Shown here piece by piece: positions 1 through 9,480 of a stretch of DNA of 64,000 nt (its first letter is position 1; every line of letters begins with the position of its first letter). The notes below the pieces were generated by a model. That model saw nothing but the letters and a program-made list of their open reading frames with translations. It was not told the DNA's origin and did no database searches. The position numbers and the translations under genes are program-made. Source of the DNA: Microdochium bolleyi (Eukaryota; Ascomycota; Sordariomycetes; Xylariales; Microdochiaceae); assembly GCA_001566295.1 (NCBI GenBank), contig KQ964249.1:2294001-2358000 (forward strand), written 5' to 3'.

Positions 1-581
1 CCGCCCCCGCGGCGGCCGGCCTCCCGCCTTTTGCAGACCAGCAGCAGTACCAACCGCAGCACCACGAAGACTTCCAGGAACTGGACGCCGGACAGACGAG
101 GCCGCCGCCGCAGCAGGAGGCCCGTTCGCAGCAGCCCTCGTCGACGCCGAACCGCAACACCGTGATCAGCGGCATCTCGGCCCTGAGCGAGCAGGACCGC
201 ACGCACCTCCGGCACCTGAGCGCCTCGACTGTCAGCTCTGCCACCGCGACGATGCCCAATTCGGCCGGCCTGGTCAGCGGGTTCCAGCAGCACCAGCAAC
301 ATGACCACGACCAGACGCAACTGACCTCCCAGACGGCCGATTACACACCAGTATCGCCGTCCGCGATCGGGACCATGGACACGCGTGGGTTCGGGGACCT
401 CGGCGGCACCGGTGCCGGCCTGCCGGTGAGCCCGCCCACGGCCGAGGAACGCGAGGGTGTGGACTATCTCACCTCCCAGCCCGTGAGGAACCAGCCAGAG
501 CGGCGGAGCGTCTTCCACGAGCAAGACACGGGAGATGTTCCTCCCACGCACGGCGGGGACGGACAGCAGCAAAGACACTAG
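1..581 (+). CDS. 3' end of an unidentified Gln/Pro/Ser-rich protein (partial at left edge)
   Basis: The reading frame is already open at base 3 and runs to a TAG at 579-581, giving about 192 C-terminal residues. The piece is low complexity: Gln-, His- and Pro-rich at first, followed by a better ordered patch reading SALSEQDRTHLRHLSAST and a SPPTAEE motif near the end. Patches of this sort are common in the cytoplasmic tails of fungal single-pass surface proteins, but no membrane segment or catalytic motif is visible in the part seen, so that comparison is weak. The upstream part of the gene lies outside the window and the function is not known. Gly/Ala/Pro codons are strongly GC-rich, like the neighbours. 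Confidence 0.6.
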   Translation, partial: APAAAGLPPFADQQQYQPQHHEDFQELDAGQTRPPPQQEARSQQPSSTPNRNTVISGISALSEQDRTHLRHLSASTVSSATATMPNSAGLVSGFQQHQQHDHDQTQLTSQTADYTPVSPSAIGTMDTRGFGDLGGTGAGLPVSPPTAEEREGVDYLTSQPVRNQPERRSVFHEQDTGDVPPTHGGDGQQQRH

Positions 582-1550
582 CAAGCTGGGAGGGCGCTCG
601 AACGGGGAAAATGGGAAGAGTGGAAAACAGGATGCAAGGTTTTTTCTTTTTTTCTTTTTGGTTTTTCTGTGCATTGTTGGATACAGTTCTGCCGGTTTCT
701 GGCGATAGATCGATTTTCTTTTCCAAGGTTGCAGCTCTGCAACCTTGACGTATAATGACTTTGACGGCCGGGCGACAGAACCTATCCGCCTTGCTATTGT
801 TGCTTCAAATTGCTTCGCTCCGACGATGAACAAGATGACAGCAATCACATACATGCCTGCCGAAAAGAGAATGCAACCATGGCTGAGATCGTCGTAAGCA
901 GAATTATTTCTGCTCTGCCGGACTTGTTTTGTGATTCATGCTTAAGTGGCCGCTACAGATGGAGCTACACCAGGACCACCCGTCAGCGGCCTGCTCCTAG
1001 CTACTGCGGCGTCCTCGGGGAGATGACTTGTACTAGCCAAGGTCTCCTTGACAAGATGGATATTGCCGACGTAGGTAGATGCGATGTGTTCCCGCTCACA
1101 GCGCCCAGCAGTTCCCTGGGGCGTTTCCGTATGCCTCCATAGACGTTGTAAGTCTGCTGCTCGCGGCTTGTCTGCTCTTGCTTGCGCGGTGGGCAATGTA
1201 TGCTGTATGGCAGAGCCTAGGCGGATATCTGCGCTAAGAATAACGACCTTGTGTCAGAGGTATATGACACAACGAGCGTCTTGCTCTCGACAAGATTCGC
1301 ATAACATCTGACACTCGGAACGTCGTCCGTGAGAATCTGCTGCCCGGTCGCACAACCTCGATAGCAGGGCGTTGGCCGGTCCTGAGAGCATGGTAGAAGT
1401 CTGCGAAGCGCGCACTCAAGCGACAGTGACTCTTCGCCACGGCCTGCTTCTTTCTGTCGCGCTCATCGCGCGCATTCTGTGAGAAGTCCTTCATGATCGC
1501 CTCCAGAGGTTGTTACAGCTGCACAGCTGCAATCACGCATCTGCAGAACT
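582..1550. other. Intergenic, 3' flanks of two convergent genes
   Basis: About 970 bases between the stop of the left partial gene and the stop of EAF7. It holds a T-rich tract at about 639-665 that fits a 3' UTR. Short open frames here (for example 810-1142) have no recognisable protein character. Confidence 0.5.
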
Positions 1551-2741
1551 TCATTTGCCGCGGCCCCGTCCCCGACCTCGTCCGCCACGCCCGCCTCGGC
1601 CACCCCGGCCGCGCCCGCGGCCTCTGCCTCTTGCCGCAGTGCTTCTCGTGGTCTTTGGTGCCGCCGCCACTTTGCGGGTTCGCTTCTCGACTCCGCTCTG
1701 TGCTTCTGGCTCTTCTTCGTCGTCCTTGTCGTCGCTGTCGTCGCTGTCTTGCTTATCTGCATCATCTGGATCTTCATCATCCTGGTTCTCGTCGTCGTCC
1801 TCGCCATCTTCGTCCTCCTCCTCCTCTTCCTCCTCCTCGTCATCTTCGTCGTTGTCCTTATCCTTGCTCTCTGCGTCGTCACTGTCGGCATTTTTGCTTT
1901 CTGATTCATCATTATCTTCACTGTCCTCCTCCACTTCATCCTCGACTTTATCCTTGGTATCATGTGCTTTGGCTGCAGCACGCTTCGAGCTGCGCGTACC
2001 TCGAGCACTCCTAGTCACAGGACTACTGGGAGCAGGAGTCTCTTGGTCTGTATCGTCGATTGTGCTAGAGCGTCGCGCCTTGGACGTGCTCCCTGTGACA
2101 GAGCCCTCGGTTGTCGACATGGCAGCGCTAGTTGCGCCGCCTCTTTTTCTCTTCCTGCCTGTTGCCGACATCGTTCCTCCCGCAGTCGGATTGTCGAAGT
2201 CCATTTGCGCGGGCGATGTCGGCGCCTCGCTAGGATCTGCCGGCGCGCGCGCGTAGATGAGATCGTGGTAGTCGTCCTCGGGTAGCTCAAAATCGTTGTA
2301 GACATCCTCAATCTCCTCGCCATCCGGGTCGAACATGTTGTCGCGGTCGTCAATGAGATCGATCGCATAGAACTTTCGCAGCTTCTTCCAGATGCCCGGG
2401 ATGCGAGTGTGCAGCTCGACCTCGGGGTTCACGCCGTGGTTGCGGAGGTGCTCCGAGATGGCGATCATGCGGAAGTGTTTGTGCATGCCCGACGGCTTCC
2501 AGCGAATCACTCCCTTGAAGAGAGAGGCTTCCTGGTCATCTGTCCACTCGTTGCTGAGCACGTCGTCGTCGTCGTCGTGGGCCACGTTGGCTGGCTTCGA
2601 AGTAGCTGGTGTGCCCGCCGCCTGTGGCGTCTCGGAGCCCGGCGTGTCAACTTCCATGGCGTCTTCGTCGCGCAGGGGCGTTGGTGTCTTCGGCGTCGAG
2701 CCGCCGACAAGGCCGCCACGAGATTTTCTTTTGGGGGGCAT
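1551..2741 (-). CDS. EAF7: Chromatin modification-related protein EAF7 (NuA4 subunit)
   Basis: Single-exon gene of 396 aa. Residues about 62-150 match the Eaf7/MRGBP (CT20) family: an acidic lead, then WTDDQEASLFKGVIRWKP, GMHKHFRMIAISEHLR and HTRIPGIWKKL, the block that defines this NuA4 histone acetyltransferase subunit. Start: the frame is open further upstream to 3131, but the ATG at 2741 (MPPKRKSRGG) gives the usual short N-terminus, and the upstream frame has no family resemblance. After the domain come a GRKRKRGG nuclear-localisation-like patch, a very long Asp/Glu tract (about 80 residues with few breaks) and an Arg-Gly tail ending GRGRGRGK. Known role of the family: NuA4 acetylates H4/H2A tails and works with Eaf3. 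Head-to-head with the gamma-tubulin complex gene, 458 bases apart. The RG tail is unusual and could bind RNA (inference). Confidence 0.9.
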   Translation of the reverse strand: MPPKRKSRGGLVGGSTPKTPTPLRDEDAMEVDTPGSETPQAAGTPATSKPANVAHDDDDDVLSNEWTDDQEASLFKGVIRWKPSGMHKHFRMIAISEHLRNHGVNPEVELHTRIPGIWKKLRKFYAIDLIDDRDNMFDPDGEEIEDVYNDFELPEDDYHDLIYARAPADPSEAPTSPAQMDFDNPTAGGTMSATGRKRKRGGATSAAMSTTEGSVTGSTSKARRSSTIDDTDQETPAPSSPVTRSARGTRSSKRAAAKAHDTKDKVEDEVEEDSEDNDESESKNADSDDAESKDKDNDEDDEEEEEEEEDEDGEDDDENQDDEDPDDADKQDSDDSDDKDDEEEPEAQSGVEKRTRKVAAAPKTTRSTAARGRGRGRGRGGRGGRGGRGRGRGRGK

Positions 2742-3199
2742 TGCGATGGTCTGCCAACCAAGGGTGGTTGAGGTCTTTGTGAGGTGCTCAGGTCGAAGGC
2801 GGACGCGGCAAGCGCAGGCCAAAATGCACAGAGATACGAATGACAGCCGAGCGCCGTTCTCTCGTTGCTCGGGATGGCTGGTCGCAATTGGTAGACGTTT
2901 CGTTACCGAGTCGCAAGAACTTGAAGCTTGAGCTCGGCCCGGCCACTTGAGCGAGCTAAAGTGCCTGAGCAGGGGTCGGTCCTGCAGGAAGGCAGGCGCG
3001 ACAGACGCGACGGCCCCACTCGTAGCTACGTCTCCCCACTGTACTCCGTCCTCCGTGACAACCATCGGCCACCCACAGTGACTATCATCTAGCCACCAAG
3101 GTCCAACACAACAAAGCACAAGAGAGGGCAAAGGTCCAAATGCCCCATTCCCACGTCTTATGATAATGACAGCACTGGTGTGGAGCAGTGGCCGTCAGT
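2742..3199. promoter_or_regulatory. Divergent promoter region EAF7 / gamma-tubulin complex gene
   Basis: 458 bases separate the two start codons, so both promoters and 5' leaders must lie here. No clear TATA box or repeated operator was seen. Confidence 0.5.
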
Positions 3200-6076
3200 A
3201 TGGACGAATCGGACCCGGGTGACCTCTTCGCATTCCCAGACTTCGCCCAGTCTTCACGATGGATGCAACCAAATACGCATCCCTCAGAGCCATTCTTCAG
3301 GCTCACCCCAGGCGCACCCACTCACGACTGCGTCTCTGCTGAAGGCCAAAACACCTCTCGCCCCCTCGATCTGGAGGGATTCTTCAGGTTGCCCGACTTG
3401 CTGGACGTCCACCACGATGCACAAGAAGTCCCCGAACCAGCCAGTTCTCAAGAGCCAGTCACAACTCTACATGACGCCGAGCTTGACGATATCGACATCT
3501 TTGATGATTGTTGGCAACAGCCAGCAAACCGAGATGTCCAGGCTGCAAGCCTGAAGACCTGGGAGGCATTCCTTTCGCCAGATCAGCCTTGCGAAAAACC
3601 GCTCTTCGCTACTGAAGCTGGGCCCCTGGTGTTCGATGGAATCATTCGGCAAGAGAAAAGCCGCCTCAGCACACAGACAAACCAGGGCCCGGTCATACAG
3701 AGTGGACCCTATCTCTCCGCGCTTCTCGCCTTGTCACTTGGCAGAGGCTCGATCCTCTTCACTTGGAGTGACGACAAACAGCAATTTATCCCCAACCTGA
3801 ATGGCATGAGAATCTCTGGTTACTCCAGCGACGTTCTCGCCGCCGTCGAGCGTCGTTGTCTCGAGACTGGAAGGATCGTACGGATCCTATCAGTATTCAT
3901 ACAGTCGACATACAGAACTCAACCCAGTCCTGTCACGGTGGCACTGTCCAGAGCCCTGGACACTGTTCTTAGTGTCGTCCAAACGAAGCTCGGTGATCAG
4001 TCCAACAAGCTTCGCTCAGTGTTGCATTTGCAGTCGCTTGTGCAGCCTGTTCATAAAATTCTGGCCTATTTTCGATCTCTTCTGGCTAAGACGTCCCGGT
4101 GTAAGCACGATGAAGACATCTTATCGCTGGTCTTTGATGCCGCTGAAGCCATTCAGAGCGGAGATGACGTGCTCCGGGAAGTCATGCGAGAGGTCCTGGC
4201 TCAGGCCTCTGCACCCTGGATTGAATTTGTCGAACAATGGGTTGGCCTGAAGCCCGAGCTTGGGATATCTTTGTCGATAGAGGGCACGGGAAAGAGTTTT
4301 GTCCAGGTTGTTGACAATACAACTGTTGATGATGCCGGCTTCGAGAGTGATCAGCGCGAATTTTCGTTTGACGAGAACAGGATGCCTCGGTTCATTCCTC
4401 GCAACCTAGCCATCCAGATCTTCGAGGCTGGGAGAAATCTTCGACTCCTAAGGACTCATCACCCGGAACACCCTATAAGTCAACCCGACTTTGGCTCGTC
4501 CTCGGGACCTCCCAGGCTACGATGGCGGTATCTCTGGTCCGAAGTCCACCAGTTCCAGGACGACGCCCATTCATACGAGCACCGCATTTGGGCATCCACA
4601 GAGCCTTCTGCACAGGTCGTCAAGAACCGCTCAATTTTCCATGAAAGCTCAATATCGCGACCCCATCGTTACCAGCTTGAATTCTTTGGTCTCAACGAAT
4701 CGCAGCTAGAAGCACGCCTAGCAAGCTCAATGGCCACAATGAATCAGGCGCCTCATTTGGTCTCTGAAAATAGTCTTTCGACATTGTTAATGGATCGTTT
4801 AGTCGACACTGCTTCAAGACCTACTCTCTGTGTCGAAATCGATCCACATTGGGCTCTTGTCCCGAATCTGTCATTCGGCCCTTTGGTCAATGCGCAGGGC
4901 AGCATCATCAACCGGCATTATTTGAACATCCTCCTCAAGCAGCATGACTTGCGGGAACACATCCGCGTCCAGAAAGAATTCCACCTTCTGGGCAATGGCA
5001 TGTTTTGTAGCCGACTTTCCCATGCACTCTTCGATCCCGACCTTGAGACCGCAGAGCGCCAGGCCGGCGTCGCCATGAACGGCGGTGTCATGGGGCTACG
5101 TTTGAATGGCCGAGATACATGGCCACCCGCCAGCTCCGAACTCCGCCTCGCTCTAATGGGCATACTGGTTGAGTGTTATAGCGGCAACTCTGCCGACTCA
5201 AACATATCTACGGAACAGGCGGCAGAGTTGCCAGGGGATATCAGTTTCGCAGTGAGAGACTTGAGCAGCGAGGAGATCGACAAGTGCTTGGATCCTGGCT
5301 CGTTAGAGGCCCTTGACTTCCTACGCCTATCCTACAAGCCGCCGCCTCCCTTGTTGCCCGTCATCACAACTTCAATCTTAGTCAAGTACGACCGGATCTT
5401 CAGACTAGGACTTCGTGTATTACGCATGCTGTACGTTGTTGGGCAAATCCACAGAGACACAGTCTCGAGAACTAGCCGGTGGTATCAAGTCGACAACACT
5501 TCGTTCCGATTCAATTTTGAGTCGGAGCGCTTCGTAACGGCCATTGCGTCGTACTTTTTCGAGACCGGCATCGAGATGCCGTGGCGAAAATTCGAAGCTT
5601 GGCTCGACGGGATGGAGACAATGCTTAGTGGAGCTGAGGTGACACCGACTCAACCTCTGTCCGTAAGTCCCAACGATCTCAGGGACGAACACGAATGGAC
5701 TCTGGACAGCATCATGCAGAATCTGTTTCTACGCAAGCGTCACCAGCCCATCTTGAGCCTGCTTGACGAGATATTTACGCTGATTTTACGCTTTTCCCAC
5801 CGCACAAGACTGGAAGCCACCGGTCGAGTAGATCCAGAGGATGATGGTTCGTACACCAAGGCTTTATATCAGGCCTTCAGGAAGAAGGTCGATGTGTTCA
5901 CCACAGTGTGTCGTGGGCTTAGCGAGAAGGGGCCTGAAGTCGTGGCGAAGACTGCGAGGGACGATGGATTAGCCCACAAAACAGAGCGGCCAAAGCCTGG
6001 TGCTGAGGAGCACACAATTGAGAGACTGTTGATCAGCTTGGACATGACAAACTACTATATTCAATCACGGAGCTAG
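3200..6076 (+). CDS. Gamma-tubulin complex component, GCP5/GCP6 type
   Basis: Intronless, 958 aa. The start at 3200 is the first ATG in frame (MDESDPGDLFAFPDF). The frame is open a few codons further but lacks an ATG. Family signs: the short N-terminal D-P-x-D-L-F-x-x-P-D-F motif shared by fungal GCP5/GCP6 proteins; an N-terminal GRIP1-like region around residues 150-370 that includes APWIEFVEQWVGL; and a C-terminal GRIP2-like region with the signature LVKYDRIFRLGLRVLRMLYV at about residues 725-760. GCPs form the gamma-tubulin ring/small complex that nucleates microtubules at spindle pole bodies. GCP5 and GCP6 decorate the core GCP2/GCP3 complex. I cannot decide between GCP5 (Mod21) and GCP6 (Alp16) by eye. 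It is followed in tandem by the kinetochore gene ASK1. Confidence 0.75.
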   Translation: MDESDPGDLFAFPDFAQSSRWMQPNTHPSEPFFRLTPGAPTHDCVSAEGQNTSRPLDLEGFFRLPDLLDVHHDAQEVPEPASSQEPVTTLHDAELDDIDIFDDCWQQPANRDVQAASLKTWEAFLSPDQPCEKPLFATEAGPLVFDGIIRQEKSRLSTQTNQGPVIQSGPYLSALLALSLGRGSILFTWSDDKQQFIPNLNGMRISGYSSDVLAAVERRCLETGRIVRILSVFIQSTYRTQPSPVTVALSRALDTVLSVVQTKLGDQSNKLRSVLHLQSLVQPVHKILAYFRSLLAKTSRCKHDEDILSLVFDAAEAIQSGDDVLREVMREVLAQASAPWIEFVEQWVGLKPELGISLSIEGTGKSFVQVVDNTTVDDAGFESDQREFSFDENRMPRFIPRNLAIQIFEAGRNLRLLRTHHPEHPISQPDFGSSSGPPRLRWRYLWSEVHQFQDDAHSYEHRIWASTEPSAQVVKNRSIFHESSISRPHRYQLEFFGLNESQLEARLASSMATMNQAPHLVSENSLSTLLMDRLVDTASRPTLCVEIDPHWALVPNLSFGPLVNAQGSIINRHYLNILLKQHDLREHIRVQKEFHLLGNGMFCSRLSHALFDPDLETAERQAGVAMNGGVMGLRLNGRDTWPPASSELRLALMGILVECYSGNSADSNISTEQAAELPGDISFAVRDLSSEEIDKCLDPGSLEALDFLRLSYKPPPPLLPVITTSILVKYDRIFRLGLRVLRMLYVVGQIHRDTVSRTSRWYQVDNTSFRFNFESERFVTAIASYFFETGIEMPWRKFEAWLDGMETMLSGAEVTPTQPLSVSPNDLRDEHEWTLDSIMQNLFLRKRHQPILSLLDEIFTLILRFSHRTRLEATGRVDPEDDGSYTKALYQAFRKKVDVFTTVCRGLSEKGPEVVAKTARDDGLAHKTERPKPGAEEHTIERLLISLDMTNYYIQSRS

Positions 6077-6384
6077 ATGTCAATTCTCTATCTATAGATA
6101 CCCCCTTGATGCAATACAGCGATGGTATGACATGATGCATTCTTCTCTCTTGTGATTGTGCTCACCATGATCGTCACAGGCACGGACACCTGGGAAACTG
6201 CCCGCGACCTGCCGGTGGACCGGCTCCGGGGCGCCGCTGCGGGGGACCCCGCGGCGCGTCATTTCGGCCTTAGAGACGCGCCTGCGTGAAACACCCAAGT
6301 AGACAAAGCCAACCCCTCCACACAATCGCCGGCTTGGTCCCGTCACTCGAAAACCACGATTCCCCGTGGCAACGCCTTGTTGCA
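6077..6384. other. Tandem intergenic gap, GCP to ASK1
   Basis: 308 bases. They must hold the GCP 3' end and the ASK1 promoter. A GC-rich inverted-looking patch (6200-6260) is present, with nothing else recognisable. Confidence 0.4.
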
Positions 6385-8117
6385 ATGTCGCGTTCCAGCA
6401 CCTCGTCGAGCCAGAGCAACCTGACGCTGACTCAGGAGCTCGAAAGGCTCGAGCAGTCCATCACACTGACGCTGCAGGAGATCGATCACAACTTCAGCAA
6501 GGCACACCGCATCGTGACCACGAGCATCCTGCCACTCGTGGAGCAATATGGGGAGAACTCCAAGGCCGTCTGGGAGGCGTCAAAGGTATACTGACTCGGC
6601 TTGAGCCTCGATCAAACCATACGTCAAAGACATGCGCACGAATGGGAGCTAACACATGCCGCCCTCCGTTTTGTAGTTCTGGAAGCAATTCTTCGAAGCA
6701 TCTGCGAACGTGTCTCTGTCAGGCTACGAAGAGGCAGCTGGCAATGGAGACGGCGAGACAACTAGAGCGGACGACGAGACTGCACTACACGACGAGGGAA
6801 ACGACACAGACTATGCCTCACAGGCAGACTTGACTGTGCAGCCCGATGCTGATGACGACGACGACCAGCAGCCCGATTCCCCCTCGCACCACCGCAGCCA
6901 ACGCGCTGGTGCTGGCCTGCACGATCTTGAGGAATCGCTCCTCGACGACGCGACCGTGACCGGCAGTACGCCGCGCCCGCCGACCACCAAATCCATGCGC
7001 GGCACCGACTTTGCGGACCTGGGCTCTCCGTACGAGAAGCTGCGGCGGGAGCTACAACAGGGCGGTGGTGGCGGTGGGCGCCCGGGTAACGACAATGACA
7101 CCGTCAGGACCGACCTGTTCGAGCAGGGCGACTTTGACAACCGCGGCGACGGGGAGGACGACGAGACGATGGAGCTGCCCGCACACCAGCGGCGCGCCGC
7201 GACCAAGCTGCCCGACATGAGCATGACGCCGGACAAGCAGTACTCGTCGTCCATGCTCGAGGAGCCCACGCTGCAGTTCGGCTCCACGGCCAAGAAGCAG
7301 CAGCAGAACAAAGACCCTCTGCTACACCGCGTGCTCGACAAGAACTACCGTCTGCAGGCCACGCCGCTGACGGGCGCAAACGCCTACCGGAGGGCGTCGC
7401 CTGACAAGTTCGGCAGCGCAATGAGCAGTCCCCGACGCACCGGCGGTGGCAAGGGAGGGATAGCGGAGACGCCGCAGGGCAAGAACCAGGCGAACCGACA
7501 GCTGTGGGAGGACAGCCCCATGAGCAGCCCCGAGATGGCCATGCCGAAGCTGCGGAGCGACCTGTACAGCATGTCTCCTGTCAAGACGCGAGGGCTGCTG
7601 TACAACAAGGGCCCCAGTGGTGGTGGTGGTGGTGGTGGCGGAAGCAGGACGACGGCACCGCCGCCGCCACGGACACCAGGCGTGAGCGTGCAAACGCCGG
7701 CAACGGGCGGAAGGAAGACGAAGGATGTCTTTGCCGGGCAGGCCGGTGCTGCGAAAGCGGCGGCATCCAAGAAGGACGAGATCACGTGGGAGAGTGACAG
7801 CGACGACTTTGACCTTGGTGCCGGGGGCGGCGGGTTTGGAGGCATGAGCCCGCCCAAGACGATACAGTTTGCTCTACCGCCGAGCAAGCTGATGCAAACG
7901 CCAGGTGAGTAGTGACACTGATCCAGATGCAAGTATCAACGTTGTTACACAAGAAACCTGACTCTCTAACGGTTTGCGCTCGACAGCACGGGAAGCCAGC
8001 AAGCGCATCGTGGAAGACCTGCTCATCACGGCGGGTGCAGGACCTGGGGGGGACTCGCCGGAGTTAAGTCCGACGATGGTCAAGATGAACCAGGACCTGC
8101 TAGACGACAGCTTCTAG
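6385..8117 (+). CDS. ASK1: DASH/Dam1 complex subunit ASK1
   Basis: Three exons: 6385-6585, 6677-7904 and 7987-8117 (519 aa). Residues 11-80 carry the Ask1 signature: TQELERLEQSITLTLQEIDH, then a helix ending LPLVEQYGENSKAVWEASK, which continues across the first intron into FWKQFFEASANVSLSGYEE. The extreme C-terminus (ASKRIVEDLLITAG, then SPTMVKMNQDLLDDSF) is also typical and confirms the third exon. Ask1 is part of the microtubule ring that couples outer kinetochores to spindle microtubules. The middle is disordered, acidic and Gly-rich, with a GGT trinucleotide run at about 7619-7640 encoding poly-Gly. Several S/T-P sites suggest CDK control, as known for yeast Ask1 (inference here). Introns are phase 0 and phase 1. 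Confidence 0.93.
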
Positions 8118-9480
8118 AGGTCCTCGGCATGACCCCTTTCTGTCTTGGGTGGGCAGTTGAGGTCAATGGGAGGGCATCTATGACAGCAATCTCTTGACTA
8201 AGACAAATCATGGGCGGCCCCTCCTTCCGCAGTTCGCGTCGACGTGTTTCCTTTGTGCGAAATCGGTTCACCAGGTAGCATCGACGTGATCAAAACACAT
8301 GGAACATCGGGCATTGATAAGCAGGCAATATGAGAAGAACAAAGATACCCCCTCTACAATCTGCTGTCAACTCAGCTCCGAGCTCATAGACACCTACACT
8401 TCACATGTATCCCGACTCCCCTACTTAATATATCTGTGATCCACAGCTTTCACTGGTACCGCTGAGCATTCATAAATCCAATGACTCAAATGTTTTGTCG
8501 TATCCCTCAGCACTCGTTTCGCACGATGGTCATCTCACAGCTGGAGACTATGGCGAGCACGCGCTTTGAGGCGGAGTTACGAGTTCTCCATTATCGTGCT
8601 TTCATCGTTATTCTGGTCTCTTGCTTCTGTTCTTCCATATTGATCGCCAGATGATGGCAACGGCCTATGAGTTTGACTTTTTATACTTGTCAAGTGGTGG
8701 TTCCGAATGAATATTCCAAATAAAGTGGTATGTTCGGCTTCCTCACACTCTTTTTAAAGGAAAACAATAAGTTTGGAATAAGAATATAACATATTAAGCA
8801 TTAAACAAAATACTAAGGAAAAATTGGAGAGGAAACAGAATACCCGTGCACGGCATTCATCCGTGAGCTGCCACTAAGATCGTGCTCATCGATGCATTCC
8901 CAAGCCTAGCTACCGATCATATTTCCGTTCGTCTTTCCAGAAAGACCCCCGCGAGCTCACGGCCAGCAGTTCTCTGAAAATGCTCGCAAAAAACGCCATG
9001 GACGCAGCAGACCAGAGGAGTTCTAGCTCTCTCGTATTTTATCCTGCCGAAGCATGACTGTACACATTTCCCATTTTCTTCATTTGTCGAGAAGGTCACA
9101 CGCCCACTTAGCGGAATCATATGCTGTGGAACGATCCGACCTCTGCACACTACACCACGCCGCTTCATGGTTAGTAGAACATCTGCTTGAATTGTTCTGG
9201 GCAGAATTACAGACCAGACCAAACTGCTGTATTGTTTATTGGGATTATAATAGTATTTCAGATTCCACAAGCCAGTCCGACACAAAGTAAAGCAAAGAAG
9301 ACAAATAAATACAGTTCGCCGCTGAGACGCCAGATGTTTTCGGTCGTGTCCAGAAATTGGTTTTCAAGATCGACGACACTGTTTCTATGGAATCAATCCC
9401 AGATACTCAATGCACTCCATGAACGAAGATCAACTTATATGGTCGTATCAGATCAAGGGACAAGCACCAGGTGGAGGCGC
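8118..9480. other. Convergent intergenic region with AT-rich islands
   Basis: 1.36 kb between the stops of ASK1 and the class V chitin synthase. Two patches, about 8690-8840 and 9190-9320, are clearly more AT-rich than the surroundings (runs such as AATAAGAATATAACATATTAAG). No gene, tRNA or transposon terminus was recognised. Long 3' UTRs plus a degraded AT-rich element is one reading. Confidence 0.45.

Noticed and set aside
1510..2256. 248-codon plus-strand Ser-rich frame opposite EAF7
   Set aside because: It is the complement of the Asp/Glu- and Arg/Gly-coding tail of EAF7, so the poly-Ser is a shadow.
2742..3131. N-terminal extension of EAF7 to the upstream ATG at 3131
   Set aside because: The extra 130 residues show no family match. 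The ATG at 2741 begins the usual basic start, and the extension would fill most of the divergent promoter.
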